Positions 7,323-16,204 of a stretch of DNA of 64,000 bases are shown here, piece by piece. The stretch is from Oscillospiraceae bacterium (GTDB lineage Bacteria; Bacillota; Clostridia; Oscillospirales; Ruminococcaceae), in assembly GCA_025757985.1 (NCBI GenBank), contig CP107210.1, forward strand, positions 1,798,001 to 1,862,000. Reading direction: 5' to 3'. Under the pieces are notes generated by a model, which saw nothing but the letters and a program-made list of their open reading frames with translations, was not told the DNA's origin and made no database searches. Each line of letters opens with the position of its first letter. Within the stretch, counting starts at the first letter, position 1. The translations under genes and the position numbers were made by a program.

Positions 7323-9113
7323 ACGCCGGGGAGAAAGAACCCTTGGTGGGTCTGGCTGCTGCCGCTGCCTGTTGTATGGTGGGCAGCACTGGCGGTGGCT
7401 TGCCGCTGGAAGCCGGGCATGAAAATAACGGCTCTGCTGGATGCGCTGAACAGCGCACTGGCAGAGCCGTTTGCGTTGGCGTGGGTCAGCGACAGCCCGC
7501 GCTTTTTGCTTGTGTTCACGGTGGTTTATGCGGTAGCGGTTATCGTGGCCGTGACGGATCAGAAGAACACCCGCCCCGGTGCGGAGCATGGCTCGGCGGC
7601 TTGGGGCGATGTGTTCCGATTGAACAAGTTCTACATGGATAAGCGCGGACCGAACCTGCTGCTGACCCAACACTTTCACATCGGGATAGACGGCTACAAA
7701 CACAAGCACAACACCAATATCCTGATTGTCGGCGGCTCCGGTGCAGGCAAAACGCGCACCTATGGCGTGCCGAATGTACTGGAATGTGCCTGCTCTATGG
7801 TCATTACAGATCCTAAGGCTGAAATTTTGCGTAAGACTGGGAATTTGTTGAAGCAAAAGGGCTATGAGGTTATCGTATTCGACCTCATAAACCCCGCCGC
7901 ATCGTTCTGTTACAACCCGTTTGTGTATGTGCATGATGACCGCGAAGTGTTGACTTTGATAGAAAATCTGATTCAAAATACCACGCCATCACATTCAAAA
8001 AGCAGCGACCCCTTCTGGGAAAAGTCCGAAACGGCGCTGCTGCAAGCCCTTATGTTGTACCTGCTGCACGAGGCTCCGCCCGAAGAACAAAACTTCCCGA
8101 TGGTCATGGAGATGATTGCTGCCGCAGAAGTCCACGAGGATGATGACAACTACCAATCCCCGCTGGACATCTTGTTCGAGCGCTTGGAAATGCGCGAACC
8201 CGACAGCATCGCTTGTAAGCAGTACCGCATTTTCAAACAAGCGGCTGGCAAGACCGCCAAGTCCATTTTGGTCAGCGTGGGTGTGCGCCTTGCCGCGTTC
8301 AATCTGCCGTCCATCGCCAAGCTGACGATGACAGACGAACTGCATTTGCAGGAATTGGGCGAGCGCAAAATTGCGCTGTTCTGCTGCATCCCGGATTCGG
8401 ACAAGTCCCTCAATTATCTGGTAGGTATGATCTACACCCAACTTATCCAAACGCTGTACCGCCAAGCAGACCGCATACACAAAGGACGCTTGCCTGTGCC
8501 GGTGCATTGCTTGATGGACGAGTACGCGAACATTTCCTTGCCGAAAGACACCTTTTTGTCGGCGTTGGCCACGATGCGTTCCCGCGCTATTTTCTGTTCG
8601 ATTATTGTGCAGAATATGGCACAGTTAAAGGCTATGTACAAGGATGATTGGGAATCACTGGTCGGTTTGTGCGACGAGTTCCTCTATCTCGGCGGCACCG
8701 AGAAAGAAACCCACAAATATGTCTCGGAACTGCTGGGAAAAGAAACCATCTCCACGACCAGCTATAACCAAAGCAAGGGACGCAGCGGCAGTTACAGCAT
8801 AAACCACCAGCAATCCGGGCGCGACCTCATGACCCCGGACGAGGTGCGGCTGCTCGACAACAGCAAGTGCATCCTGTTCATCCGTGGGGAACGACCCGTG
8901 ATTGACCTGAAATATAATCTGCTCAAACACCCGAACATCCACTGCACCGAGGACGGCGGCGCGGCTCCCTATGACTACACCGCCGCCGACAACGCGCTGG
9001 ACGATCTGCCCGGCGCACCCGAAAATTATGAACTGCTGGATATGGACGACTTTCTGCCCGCCGAAGCGGCAGAAATGAAGCCAACCATACAAAGAATCAG
9101 GAGGCCCAAATGA
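7323..9113 (+). CDS. virD4: VirD4/TraG-type coupling ATPase (start codon unusual)
   Basis: This type IV coupling protein brings the relaxase-DNA complex to the channel at the inner membrane. Walker A GGSGAGKT is at residues 113-120 counted from the GTG at 7395, and Walker B is LMDEYANI. Before that GTG the same frame encodes a clear membrane helix (NPWWVWLLPLPVVWWAALAVA), so translation must begin upstream. No ATG, GTG or TTG lies between the preceding in-frame TAA at 7314 and 7395. ACG at 7323, with AAAGG 9 bp before it, sits where an ATG would be expected. The 3' end overlaps maff2 (ATGA). Family assignment is firm; the start is not. Confidence 0.9.
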   Translation, partial: TPGRKNPWWVWLLPLPVVWWAALAVACRWKPGMKITALLDALNSALAEPFALAWVSDSPRFLLVFTVVYAVAVIVAVTDQKNTRPGAEHGSAAWGDVFRLNKFYMDKRGPNLLLTQHFHIGIDGYKHKHNTNILIVGGSGAGKTRTYGVPNVLECACSMVITDPKAEILRKTGNLLKQKGYEVIVFDLINPAASFCYNPFVYVHDDREVLTLIENLIQNTTPSHSKSSDPFWEKSETALLQALMLYLLHEAPPEEQNFPMVMEMIAAAEVHEDDDNYQSPLDILFERLEMREPDSIACKQYRIFKQAAGKTAKSILVSVGVRLAAFNLPSIAKLTMTDELHLQELGERKIALFCCIPDSDKSLNYLVGMIYTQLIQTLYRQADRIHKGRLPVPVHCLMDEYANISLPKDTFLSALATMRSRAIFCSIIVQNMAQLKAMYKDDWESLVGLCDEFLYLGGTEKETHKYVSELLGKETISTTSYNQSKGRSGSYSINHQQSGRDLMTPDEVRLLDNSKCILFIRGERPVIDLKYNLLKHPNIHCTEDGGAAPYDYTAADNALDDLPGAPENYELLDMDDFLPAEAAEMKPTIQRIRRPK

Positions 9114-9430
9114 AGCTGAATAACAACAAAAAATCCGTAAAAATTTCTCGCAGCCTGTTCATGCTGTACGCCGTCATGGTGTGCGGCATTGTTTTTGCCC
9201 TACCCGCCTTTGCCGCAGATGACCCGCTGGTCGTGGTCGAAAATCTCTCCACATTCATCTTTTCGCTGATCCGCGCGGTGGGTCTTATCCTGCTGGGGTG
9301 GGGCATTGTGCAGGTCGGTCTGTCGTTGCAGAGCCACGACCCCAGCCAGCGCAGCCAAGGTTTTCTGACGCTGGCCGGTGGGCTGGTTATCACGTTCGCC
9401 AAGGAAATCCTCGACCTCATTACCGCGTGA
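9110..9430 (+). CDS. Maff2-family small membrane protein
   Basis: The protein has 106 residues. A signal peptide or first membrane helix (LFMLYAVMVCGIVFALPAFA) ends in a plausible AFA-A cleavage site. Two further hydrophobic segments follow (FIFSLIRAVGLILLGWGIVQVGL and GFLTLAGGLVITFAKEILDLI). This matches the Maff2 family, which always lies next to VirB6-like genes in Firmicutes ICEs and resembles VirB2 pilin-like proteins in size and layout. That functional analogy is an inference. The gene overlaps the virD4 stop by 4 bp. Confidence 0.8.
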   Translation: MKLNNNKKSVKISRSLFMLYAVMVCGIVFALPAFAADDPLVVVENLSTFIFSLIRAVGLILLGWGIVQVGLSLQSHDPSQRSQGFLTLAGGLVITFAKEILDLITA

Positions 9431-9463
9431 GGGCTTTGCACAAAGAAACGGCGGTGATGCCCT

Positions 9464-10300
9464 GTGGGTGAGTCATGGATCGTATCGAACCTGAACGCCG
9501 CACTCTCTACATGGAATGACAAGTTAGCGGAGATTTGGTCACTGCTGACCGAAAGCCCGCAGACATTCAAAGGCGGGCAGGTTTGGGGCGTGATGACCGG
9601 CATCCACGGCGCTTTGCAGGCAATCGGCTATGGGCTGCTGGTGCTGTTTTTTGCTGTTGGTGTGATGAAAACCTGCGGCAGCTTTGTGGAAGTCAAAAAG
9701 CCGGAACACGCGCTAAAGCTGTTCATCCGCTTTGCGCTGGCAAAGGGCGCGGTAACGTATGGGCTGGAATTGATGCTGGCGGTGTTCTCCATTGTGCAGG
9801 GCATGGTATCGACCATTATTACGCAATCGGGCAGCTCCGGGATGAGCAGCGTATCGCTGCCGCAGGAGTTGATCGATGCCATCAACAGCGTGGGATTCTG
9901 GGATAGCATCCCCCTGTGGGCGGTTACGCTGATCGGCGGGCTGTTAATAACCGTTCTATCGTTCACGATGATTCTCACGGTCTACGGCAGAATGTTCAGC
10001 CTGTGGATGTACGCTGCGATTGCGCCGATACCGCTGTCCACATTTGCAGGTGAGCCCACCGGCAGCGTGGGGAAAAACTTCATCCGCAGCTATGCAGGGG
10101 TCTGTTTGCAGGGCGTGGTGATTGCCTTGTCCTGCATTATTTTCTCCGCCATCTCGTCCAGCCCGCCCGCCGTGGATACCGGTGCATCGGTTGTCACCGC
10201 CGTTTGGACCTATGTCGGGGAACTGGTGTTCAACCTGCTGGTGCTGGTCGGTGCCATCAAGGGCTGTGACCGCATCGTTAAGGAAATTATGGGACTATAA
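9464..10300 (+). CDS. VirB6/TrbL-like conjugal transfer channel protein
   Basis: A 278-residue polytopic membrane protein with about six hydrophobic helices. Examples are ALQAIGYGLLVLFFAVGVMKTC, WAVTLIGGLLITVLSFTMILTVYG, GVVIALSCIIFSAIS and LVFNLLVLVGAIKG. It follows maff2 and precedes prgI, the usual place for the TrbL/VirB6 inner-membrane channel subunit. The start is GTG at 9464; no better start is seen. Sequence similarity within this family is low, so the call rests on topology and gene order. Confidence 0.82.
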   Translation: MGESWIVSNLNAALSTWNDKLAEIWSLLTESPQTFKGGQVWGVMTGIHGALQAIGYGLLVLFFAVGVMKTCGSFVEVKKPEHALKLFIRFALAKGAVTYGLELMLAVFSIVQGMVSTIITQSGSSGMSSVSLPQELIDAINSVGFWDSIPLWAVTLIGGLLITVLSFTMILTVYGRMFSLWMYAAIAPIPLSTFAGEPTGSVGKNFIRSYAGVCLQGVVIALSCIIFSAISSSPPAVDTGASVVTAVWTYVGELVFNLLVLVGAIKGCDRIVKEIMGL

Positions 10301-10311
10301 GGGGGCAATCT

Positions 10312-10710
10312 ATGGAAATCAAAATACCGAAAGAAGTCCGCGACTACCATGAAAATATCTTTTTCGGGCTGAACACGCGGCAATTCATCTGCTCGGTGCT
10401 GGCTGTGGCGGTGGCTGTCGGCATCTACTTTGCCTTGCAGCCGTATGTCGGCACAGAAGAAATCGGCTGGATGTGCATCTTGGGTGCTGCGCCGTTTGCC
10501 GCCTGCGGCTTTTTCACCTACCACGGCATGACCGCCGAACAGGTGCTGTGGGCGTGGTTCAAGTCTGAAATCCTCTGCCCGAAGCGCCTTATTTTCAAAT
10601 CCGACAGCTATTACTACGAAGCCATGCAGCCCGCCATCCGCGCGGGCATGAAGCGAAAGAGAGGTTTGCCTATAAAGAAAAATACGCATAACAGCGAGGA
10701 AACCGCTTGA
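10312..10710 (+). CDS. PrgI family (VirB3-like) transfer protein
   Basis: The protein has 132 residues and starts MEIKIPKEVRDYHENIFFGLNTRQF, the typical PrgI opening. Two membrane helices follow (FICSVLAVAVAVGIYFAL and GWMCILGAAPFAACGFFTYHG), then a basic tail. PrgI proteins are the Gram-positive counterpart of VirB3 and work with the VirB4 ATPase encoded directly downstream. Its stop overlaps the TTG start of virB4 (TTGA). Confidence 0.88.
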   Translation: MEIKIPKEVRDYHENIFFGLNTRQFICSVLAVAVAVGIYFALQPYVGTEEIGWMCILGAAPFAACGFFTYHGMTAEQVLWAWFKSEILCPKRLIFKSDSYYYEAMQPAIRAGMKRKRGLPIKKNTHNSEETA

Positions 10711-13046
10711 TTAAAACCCTGTCGAAAGCGCAGAAGATGGAACGCGAAAAGTTCCGTATTCCGCGCAGTGTGCAGGACGCCATTCCCATCCGCCGCATTT
10801 TCGCGGATGGGATTTTCCAAGTCGGCAACCAGTATTCCAAAACATGGTCGTTTACCGACATCAACTATGCTATCGCCGGCAAAGAGGACAAAACGTCCAT
10901 GTTCCTTGACTACTCGGAACTGCTCAATGCCCTCGACTCCGGCGCATCGGCAAAAATCACAATTTACAACCGCCGCATCAACAAGGCCGAGTTTGAGCGC
11001 AGCGTCCTGCTGCCCGACAAGGATGATGGTCTGGACGAATACCGTCACGAATTCAACCAGATGCTGACCGCACAGGTCACCGGCACCAGCAACAGCATTG
11101 TGCGGGAGCGTTATCTGACCGTCAGCGTGGTAAAGCGCAACGCGGACGAAGCCCGCAGCTACTTTGCCCGCGTCGGCACGGATCTGGTGACGCACCTTGC
11201 GCAGCTTTCCTCGGTGGCAACCGAACTGACGCTGACCGAGCGCCTGCATATTTTCCGCGACTTTTTCAAGGCTGAGGAACAGGCTGCGGCGGAGTTCAAC
11301 ATCCACGAACACGCCAAGCGCGGGCAGCATTTCAAGGACTGGTTCTGCCCCGACAGCGTGGAGTTTGCCGCCGACCATTTCAAGCTGGATGCGCGGTATG
11401 GCAGGGTGCTGTATCTGCAGGATTACGCCAGCTACATCAAGGACAGCTTTGTGTCGGAACTCTGCGACCTTGACCGCGACCTGATGCTGTCCATCGACAT
11501 CCTGCCGGTTCCCACGGACGAAGCTGCCCGCCAGCTGCAAAGTACACTGCTGGGCGTGGAAACGAACGTAGCCAACTGGCAGCGCCGCCAGAATGCCAAC
11601 AACAATTTTACCGCTACGATTCCTTACGACATGGAGTTGCAGCGCAAGGAAACCAAGGAGATGCTGGACGACCTGACCACCCGCGACCAACGAATGATGT
11701 TCGGACTGGTGACGCTGGTGCATCTGGCTGACAGCAAAGAGCAGCTCGACAGCGACACCGAAACGCTCTACTCCACAGCACGCAAGCACCTGTGCCAGCT
11801 TTCCACGCTGCGTTGGCAGCAGAAAGACGGGCTGGACACGGTGCTGCCTTACGGGCTGCGGAAAATCCAAGCCCTGCGAACCCTTACCACCGAAAGCACC
11901 GCTGTGCTGATTCCGTTCCGGGCGCAGGAAATCATGGAGCCGAACGGTCTGTATTATGGGCAGAACGCCGTCAGCAAGAACATGATCGTAGCGGATCGCC
12001 GCTTGCTGCTCAACGGCAACAGCTTCCGTTTGGGCGTTTCGGGTTCCGGCAAGAGCATGAGCGCCAAGGAAGAAATCGTGCAGATCGCGCTTTCTACCGA
12101 GGATGACATCCTCATCCTCGACCCGGAGTCGGAGTTCGGATATCTGACCGAAGCCCTTGGCGGTGAGGTCATCCGCATTTCGGCCACGTCCGACACCCAC
12201 ATCAATGCGCTGGACATGGACCGTGCCTACGGTGACGAGCGCAATCCCATCGTCAGCAAGTCGGAATTTGTGCTGTCGCTGTTCGAGCAGCTCATCGGTG
12301 ACGGCATGGTGACGGCGAAAGAAAAGTCCATCCTCGGCCGCTGCACCGAGCAGGTGTATCTGCCCTACATTCGCAACGGCTATAAAGGCACACCGCCTAC
12401 GCTGCAGGACTTTTACCGTCTGCTCCAGATGCAACCGGAACCCGAAGCACAGGGGCTGGCGCTTTCGTCCGAGTTGTTCATTACCGGCACACTGAACACC
12501 TTTGCCCGGCACACCAATGTGGACACACAGGCGCGGATCATTGCCTATGACATCCGCGAACTGGGTGAGCAGCTTATGCCGCTGGGTATGCTGGTGACGC
12601 TGGATGCAATCTACAACCGCGTCATCCAGAACTGGAAGAAAGGCCGCAGAACGTGGATTTTCTGCGATGAGTTTTACATTTTGTTCCGCTATGAGTACAG
12701 CGCCAATTTCTTCTACAAGCTGTGGAAGCGCATCCGCAAGTACAACGGACTTGTGACCGGACTGACGCAGAATGTGGACGAACTGCTGCGCTCCGACACC
12801 GCCCGCCTGATGCTGGCAAACTCGGAGTTTTTGGTCATGCTGAACCAGAGCGCCACCGACCGCGAGGAACTGGCGAAGCTGCTGAATATTTCGGATAACC
12901 AGCTCGGCTATGTCACGAACGTCCCCGCAGGCTGCGGGCTGATTCGCTGTGCGGGCAATATCGTGCCTTTCACCAACAGTTTTCCGAAAAATACTAAACT
13001 CTATGGCTTGATGACGACCAAGCCGGATGAACAGCAAAAGGAGTGA
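10707..13046 (+). CDS. virB4: VirB4-type conjugation ATPase
   Basis: A 779-residue ATPase that powers assembly of the transfer channel. An N-terminal CagE/VirB4 region is followed by Walker A GVSGSGKS near residues 445-452, Walker B (TWIFCDEFYIL) near residue 650 and a conserved ATQNVDELL-like segment (TGLTQNVDELLRS). The start is TTG at 10707, coupled to the prgI stop. An AAAAGGAG ribosome site at its 3' end serves a short downstream frame, after which the backbone is interrupted by AT-rich cargo. Confidence 0.95.
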   Translation: MIKTLSKAQKMEREKFRIPRSVQDAIPIRRIFADGIFQVGNQYSKTWSFTDINYAIAGKEDKTSMFLDYSELLNALDSGASAKITIYNRRINKAEFERSVLLPDKDDGLDEYRHEFNQMLTAQVTGTSNSIVRERYLTVSVVKRNADEARSYFARVGTDLVTHLAQLSSVATELTLTERLHIFRDFFKAEEQAAAEFNIHEHAKRGQHFKDWFCPDSVEFAADHFKLDARYGRVLYLQDYASYIKDSFVSELCDLDRDLMLSIDILPVPTDEAARQLQSTLLGVETNVANWQRRQNANNNFTATIPYDMELQRKETKEMLDDLTTRDQRMMFGLVTLVHLADSKEQLDSDTETLYSTARKHLCQLSTLRWQQKDGLDTVLPYGLRKIQALRTLTTESTAVLIPFRAQEIMEPNGLYYGQNAVSKNMIVADRRLLLNGNSFRLGVSGSGKSMSAKEEIVQIALSTEDDILILDPESEFGYLTEALGGEVIRISATSDTHINALDMDRAYGDERNPIVSKSEFVLSLFEQLIGDGMVTAKEKSILGRCTEQVYLPYIRNGYKGTPPTLQDFYRLLQMQPEPEAQGLALSSELFITGTLNTFARHTNVDTQARIIAYDIRELGEQLMPLGMLVTLDAIYNRVIQNWKKGRRTWIFCDEFYILFRYEYSANFFYKLWKRIRKYNGLVTGLTQNVDELLRSDTARLMLANSEFLVMLNQSATDREELAKLLNISDNQLGYVTNVPAGCGLIRCAGNIVPFTNSFPKNTKLYGLMTTKPDEQQKE

Positions 13047-13050
13047 AACA

Positions 13051-13284
13051 ATGATTTATAAAAATAAAGGGCCGCCGAGAAGCTCGGTAACGATTCTCCC
13101 ATGGATAAAAGTGGTTGACGAAATTAGTGATTTGAGAGTAGCAGGAAATATTGACAGGATTAGCTTTGTCGTATTATCATGCTATTATTTGTTTATTCTG
13201 ACACTAGTAATGTGCTATAGAATTTTTCTAATTCATCAGTTACTATTTGTGGAACTATGCGGTTTTCAAAATTTTCTTCGTTAA
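13051..13284 (+). CDS. Small chimeric frame at cargo boundary
   Basis: A 77-codon frame begins at ATG 13051 with AAAAGGAG 8 bp upstream, directly after virB4. The first 40 residues look coding (IYKNKGPPRSSVTILPWIKV...). The rest becomes hydrophobic and AT-biased where it runs antisense over the end of the next - strand gene. I read it as the start of a backbone gene cut off by the insertion at about 13,165. It could also be a real small protein. Confidence 0.35.
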   Translation: MIYKNKGPPRSSVTILPWIKVVDEISDLRVAGNIDRISFVVLSCYYLFILTLVMCYRIFLIHQLLFVELCGFQNFLR

Positions 13285-14287
13285 TGCCATGCATGCTTAA
13301 TGCGTGAAGAAGTTTTTTGTCGAAATCATATTGTTGCTGCTTTTCAAGGAATCTTTCAAAACCAACGGATGCAAGTTTATCTTTATCACAAAGTTGATGA
13401 ACAGCAAAGGCAATGTTCATCTTAAAGCAGAGCTTTGACATAAATTCTTTATCTAGTATATTTTCTGACAATAGGTTGACATAATGGAGTGACACAGGAT
13501 ACCTAATATATGGCGTACATTTGTATTCTATACAAGACGCTATAATATCAATTGCTTGCTGAATACAGCCGAATACCATCATAAAGAAATTATATGCATC
13601 TTGCTTTTGAGGATTTACCATATAAGGTAATTCTGCTAATGCTCGTATGAAGCGATCTTTTATGGGCACTGTTATATCATCATCTTCTGAAAACACAACA
13701 ATTCTTCCAATGTCTTCACGAGCATAAGCAACGATATCATCGATGCTATCACACTTTTTAAAGTAGTCCCTAATACTATCGATTCCATCAAAGAGACTGA
13801 CAAAAGCTTGCTCTCCAATTTCATAAAGAACGCGAGAATCTCTTGATTGGTTAAATAGCCGCAATGGCAATATAAGAATATTTTCATCGGTGCCTTCTAG
13901 TATCCTTAGATTATCTTCTGAGGTTATTATGACTTGACGGTAAAGGAATTCAGAATCTGTACCCCTCTCCATTTTTCCACATAGTTCTGAATATCTACCT
14001 AAAGGGTCATCCAAAATGTGTTTTTCCCCCATTAATAGAAATGGCAAATGTTCGTTATCGTTAAAATCCATGAATGTTGCGGCTGTAAAAATATAACAAT
14101 CTTCTCCATAGAGCCAATATTTTAGATACAATTGTACTTCATCGATATGACGAAGCCAAAACAAGTTGAGTTCATCCAGCGCCTCTGGAACTTGACCACT
14201 TTTTAATTTGGGAGAAAGTTTGGATAGCAATTCTTTGTATTCGATTTGGATGCCCTTAATCCTAGTTATCAATAGGTTTGAGTTCAA
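13193..14287 (-). CDS. Unknown protein B of a two-gene AT-rich cargo operon
   Basis: The protein has 364 residues, is acidic, and is mostly helical with no membrane segment or signal peptide. I recognise no domain or catalytic motif. The start is TTG at 14287, inside the end of the preceding gene (26-bp overlap), so translation is coupled and the two proteins probably work together. Codon use is AT-rich, unlike the ICE backbone on both sides. The location between virB4 and the M23 hydrolase gene, and the opposite strand, mark it as cargo. A defence or addiction role is only inferred. Confidence 0.8.
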   Translation of the reverse strand: MNSNLLITRIKGIQIEYKELLSKLSPKLKSGQVPEALDELNLFWLRHIDEVQLYLKYWLYGEDCYIFTAATFMDFNDNEHLPFLLMGEKHILDDPLGRYSELCGKMERGTDSEFLYRQVIITSEDNLRILEGTDENILILPLRLFNQSRDSRVLYEIGEQAFVSLFDGIDSIRDYFKKCDSIDDIVAYAREDIGRIVVFSEDDDITVPIKDRFIRALAELPYMVNPQKQDAYNFFMMVFGCIQQAIDIIASCIEYKCTPYIRYPVSLHYVNLLSENILDKEFMSKLCFKMNIAFAVHQLCDKDKLASVGFERFLEKQQQYDFDKKLLHALSMHGINEENFENRIVPQIVTDELEKFYSTLLVSE

Positions 14288-15737
14288 AATTGATTACCCC
14301 ATTCAACATTTGTTGTGGAATCCCATAAATTTCATTTAAAAACGATACGGTTTTATTCATAATCATAATGCAATCAGGTAAGACCGTCTTTAATCTGATT
14401 TCATCTTCAACATCCGGAACACAATGGCATTTGTGCGCAGGATTATCACACTTTAGTAGAGAGGATTCACGAATTGCTCCCCATAGCCCATGTTCAAAAG
14501 AAGAATCGTAGTCGTAATACAGTCCATAGAGTTCTTTTTCGTTAACACTTTCAGCTTTAAGTCTAATATTCTGCTTATCAAAATATTTTGTATCCATATC
14601 GATAAACTCTTCTGACTTAAACTCGTTAACCAATAGTTCTATATATTTTTCATCGAAATGTGATTCCCCAGATGCTTTGAATTCCCGATATCTTGATAAA
14701 ACGAGCTTATATAGCCCTATACCATATAGCTGATATTCTCGCCAAATATTATCATGTGATTGCTCGTTTTTTACAAGGTATTTCATCATAATATAGTCTT
14801 CTATCATAACGCGCACACAACTTCTACCGGCAATGGAATTAAATGCCCGTAATTCGTAAATTTCCTTCAGACGCTTATATGAATATGTCGCAAGTCCAAG
14901 CAAAACAACCATTTTTTCATCAAGCGGAGCTGTTGTCACAAATAAATCAGAGAGATACCCAAATAATTCGTGAAGCCTTTCCATATATGCGGTAAATTCT
15001 CGATTTTCAGATGGGAATTTAGTAACGAATATATTACAATCAGTCATTTCACTTACACACCTCCAAAATTCTTTCAGAAATAGTGAATCCACCTTCTCAA
15101 AAGTCAAAATTGTCATTTCCGTAGCGCGAACAGTTGGACGAATCATACGCATTGATTCATCTGCATGATCGCATACCGGATAAGATCTTAACAAATCAAT
15201 TTGACTTTGGTGAAGATGCAATTTCCCTGAAAGCACACTAAAATATAGAACCACAAACCTAATATCTGTAGCATCATTAGACTGGTGATCTGCTATTCTG
15301 CTCATTGTGAAAACTAGAGTTTCACATCTCTCTGAAGCACTGACGTTCGGGCAATAAAAATATTTTGCGAAAGTTGGGGCCTTACTTACTGTAAGAAAAA
15401 CCGTTAAAGGATTAAGAACTTCTTTTGCTCCAATTGACACAACATATTCAAAAAGGGCTTCTTGAACATCAGTGTCTAGTTTTAATATTTCAGATAGTCT
15501 TGCTGTATAAAGATTTGGTGCCAGTTTATGTAATAAGGAAATTATATTATAAGACTTCCTCAGACCCTCATCACGTCCATAGTGGTTTAAAATAAGCCCG
15601 ATCCATAGATATTCAGGCATACGCCCATAAGCCCATGACTTCTCGTCTTCGAATTCTTTCACCATGGGCAAATTGTTAAACGGGGTAATGAATTTTCCTT
15701 TTTTAAATATATGTTCAGATAATTTGATATGTCTCAT
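14262..15737 (-). CDS. DUF5677-like protein A of the two-gene cargo operon
   Basis: The protein has 491 residues and is soluble. The C-terminal third carries a pattern like DUF5677: a helical segment with RVMIEDYIMMKYLV, then YYDYDSSFEHGLWGAIRESSLLKC. A Cys/His cluster follows (CDNPAHKCHC) that may bind metal. The N-terminal two thirds match nothing I know. DUF5677 proteins are poorly understood, all-helical, and often found near mobile or defence genes. It is the first gene of the operon; ATG 15737 has a weak GGTGGA site. Like its partner it is much more AT-rich than the ICE. Function unknown. Confidence 0.8.
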   Translation of the reverse strand: MRHIKLSEHIFKKGKFITPFNNLPMVKEFEDEKSWAYGRMPEYLWIGLILNHYGRDEGLRKSYNIISLLHKLAPNLYTARLSEILKLDTDVQEALFEYVVSIGAKEVLNPLTVFLTVSKAPTFAKYFYCPNVSASERCETLVFTMSRIADHQSNDATDIRFVVLYFSVLSGKLHLHQSQIDLLRSYPVCDHADESMRMIRPTVRATEMTILTFEKVDSLFLKEFWRCVSEMTDCNIFVTKFPSENREFTAYMERLHELFGYLSDLFVTTAPLDEKMVVLLGLATYSYKRLKEIYELRAFNSIAGRSCVRVMIEDYIMMKYLVKNEQSHDNIWREYQLYGIGLYKLVLSRYREFKASGESHFDEKYIELLVNEFKSEEFIDMDTKYFDKQNIRLKAESVNEKELYGLYYDYDSSFEHGLWGAIRESSLLKCDNPAHKCHCVPDVEDEIRLKTVLPDCIMIMNKTVSFLNEIYGIPQQMLNGVINFELKPIDN

Positions 15738-16204
15738 TAAACTGTTCCACCAACCCTTCTACTTTTTATATCGTTCATTGCGCTAATAAATGCCTTTTAA
15801 AGCACAAAAATTATTTTTAGAATAGTCTCACTAAATTTATACTATTACTTTTGATTGTAGCAGATTTTATTCATCAGGACAATCATTAAAAGTCGCATCT
15901 AACGGGCGTGGGTATTCATGAGACATGATTTCTGTGATATCGATAGATATCTTTATTGTGCTTTTACAGGCTTATTATAGCGATATTTGTAATCATTGCC
16001 AAGAAAATTAATAAGTTTTCCAATGTAAATATAAAGCACTAACTTTGTATGTGTGTTAATAATTCAAGCTTTTTGTATGGGACCATGGTTTTATTGTGCA
16101 AAAGTAACTTATAGTTGCTATTTTGCTTGGTGGCTATATAAACGGTACGGTTAGATTTTATGCGAGTTTGAATCAAATCAAAAAATATAATCAGAGGTGA
16201 TATC
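15738..16204. other. AT-rich intergenic region between divergent units
   Basis: This 467-bp stretch has no credible gene. It must hold the promoter for the - strand two-gene operon and one for the M23 gene. A short dyad (GATATC-GATA-GATATC) lies near 15938. An imperfect inverted repeat (AAGTAACT-TAT-AGTTGCT) lies near 16102-16119, upstream of the M23 gene. The cargo/backbone junction is probably here or within the first 150 bp of the M23 gene. Confidence 0.5.

Noticed and set aside
10614..13037. 807-codon - strand frame
   Set aside because: Antisense to virB4; long only because of the high G+C codon pattern.
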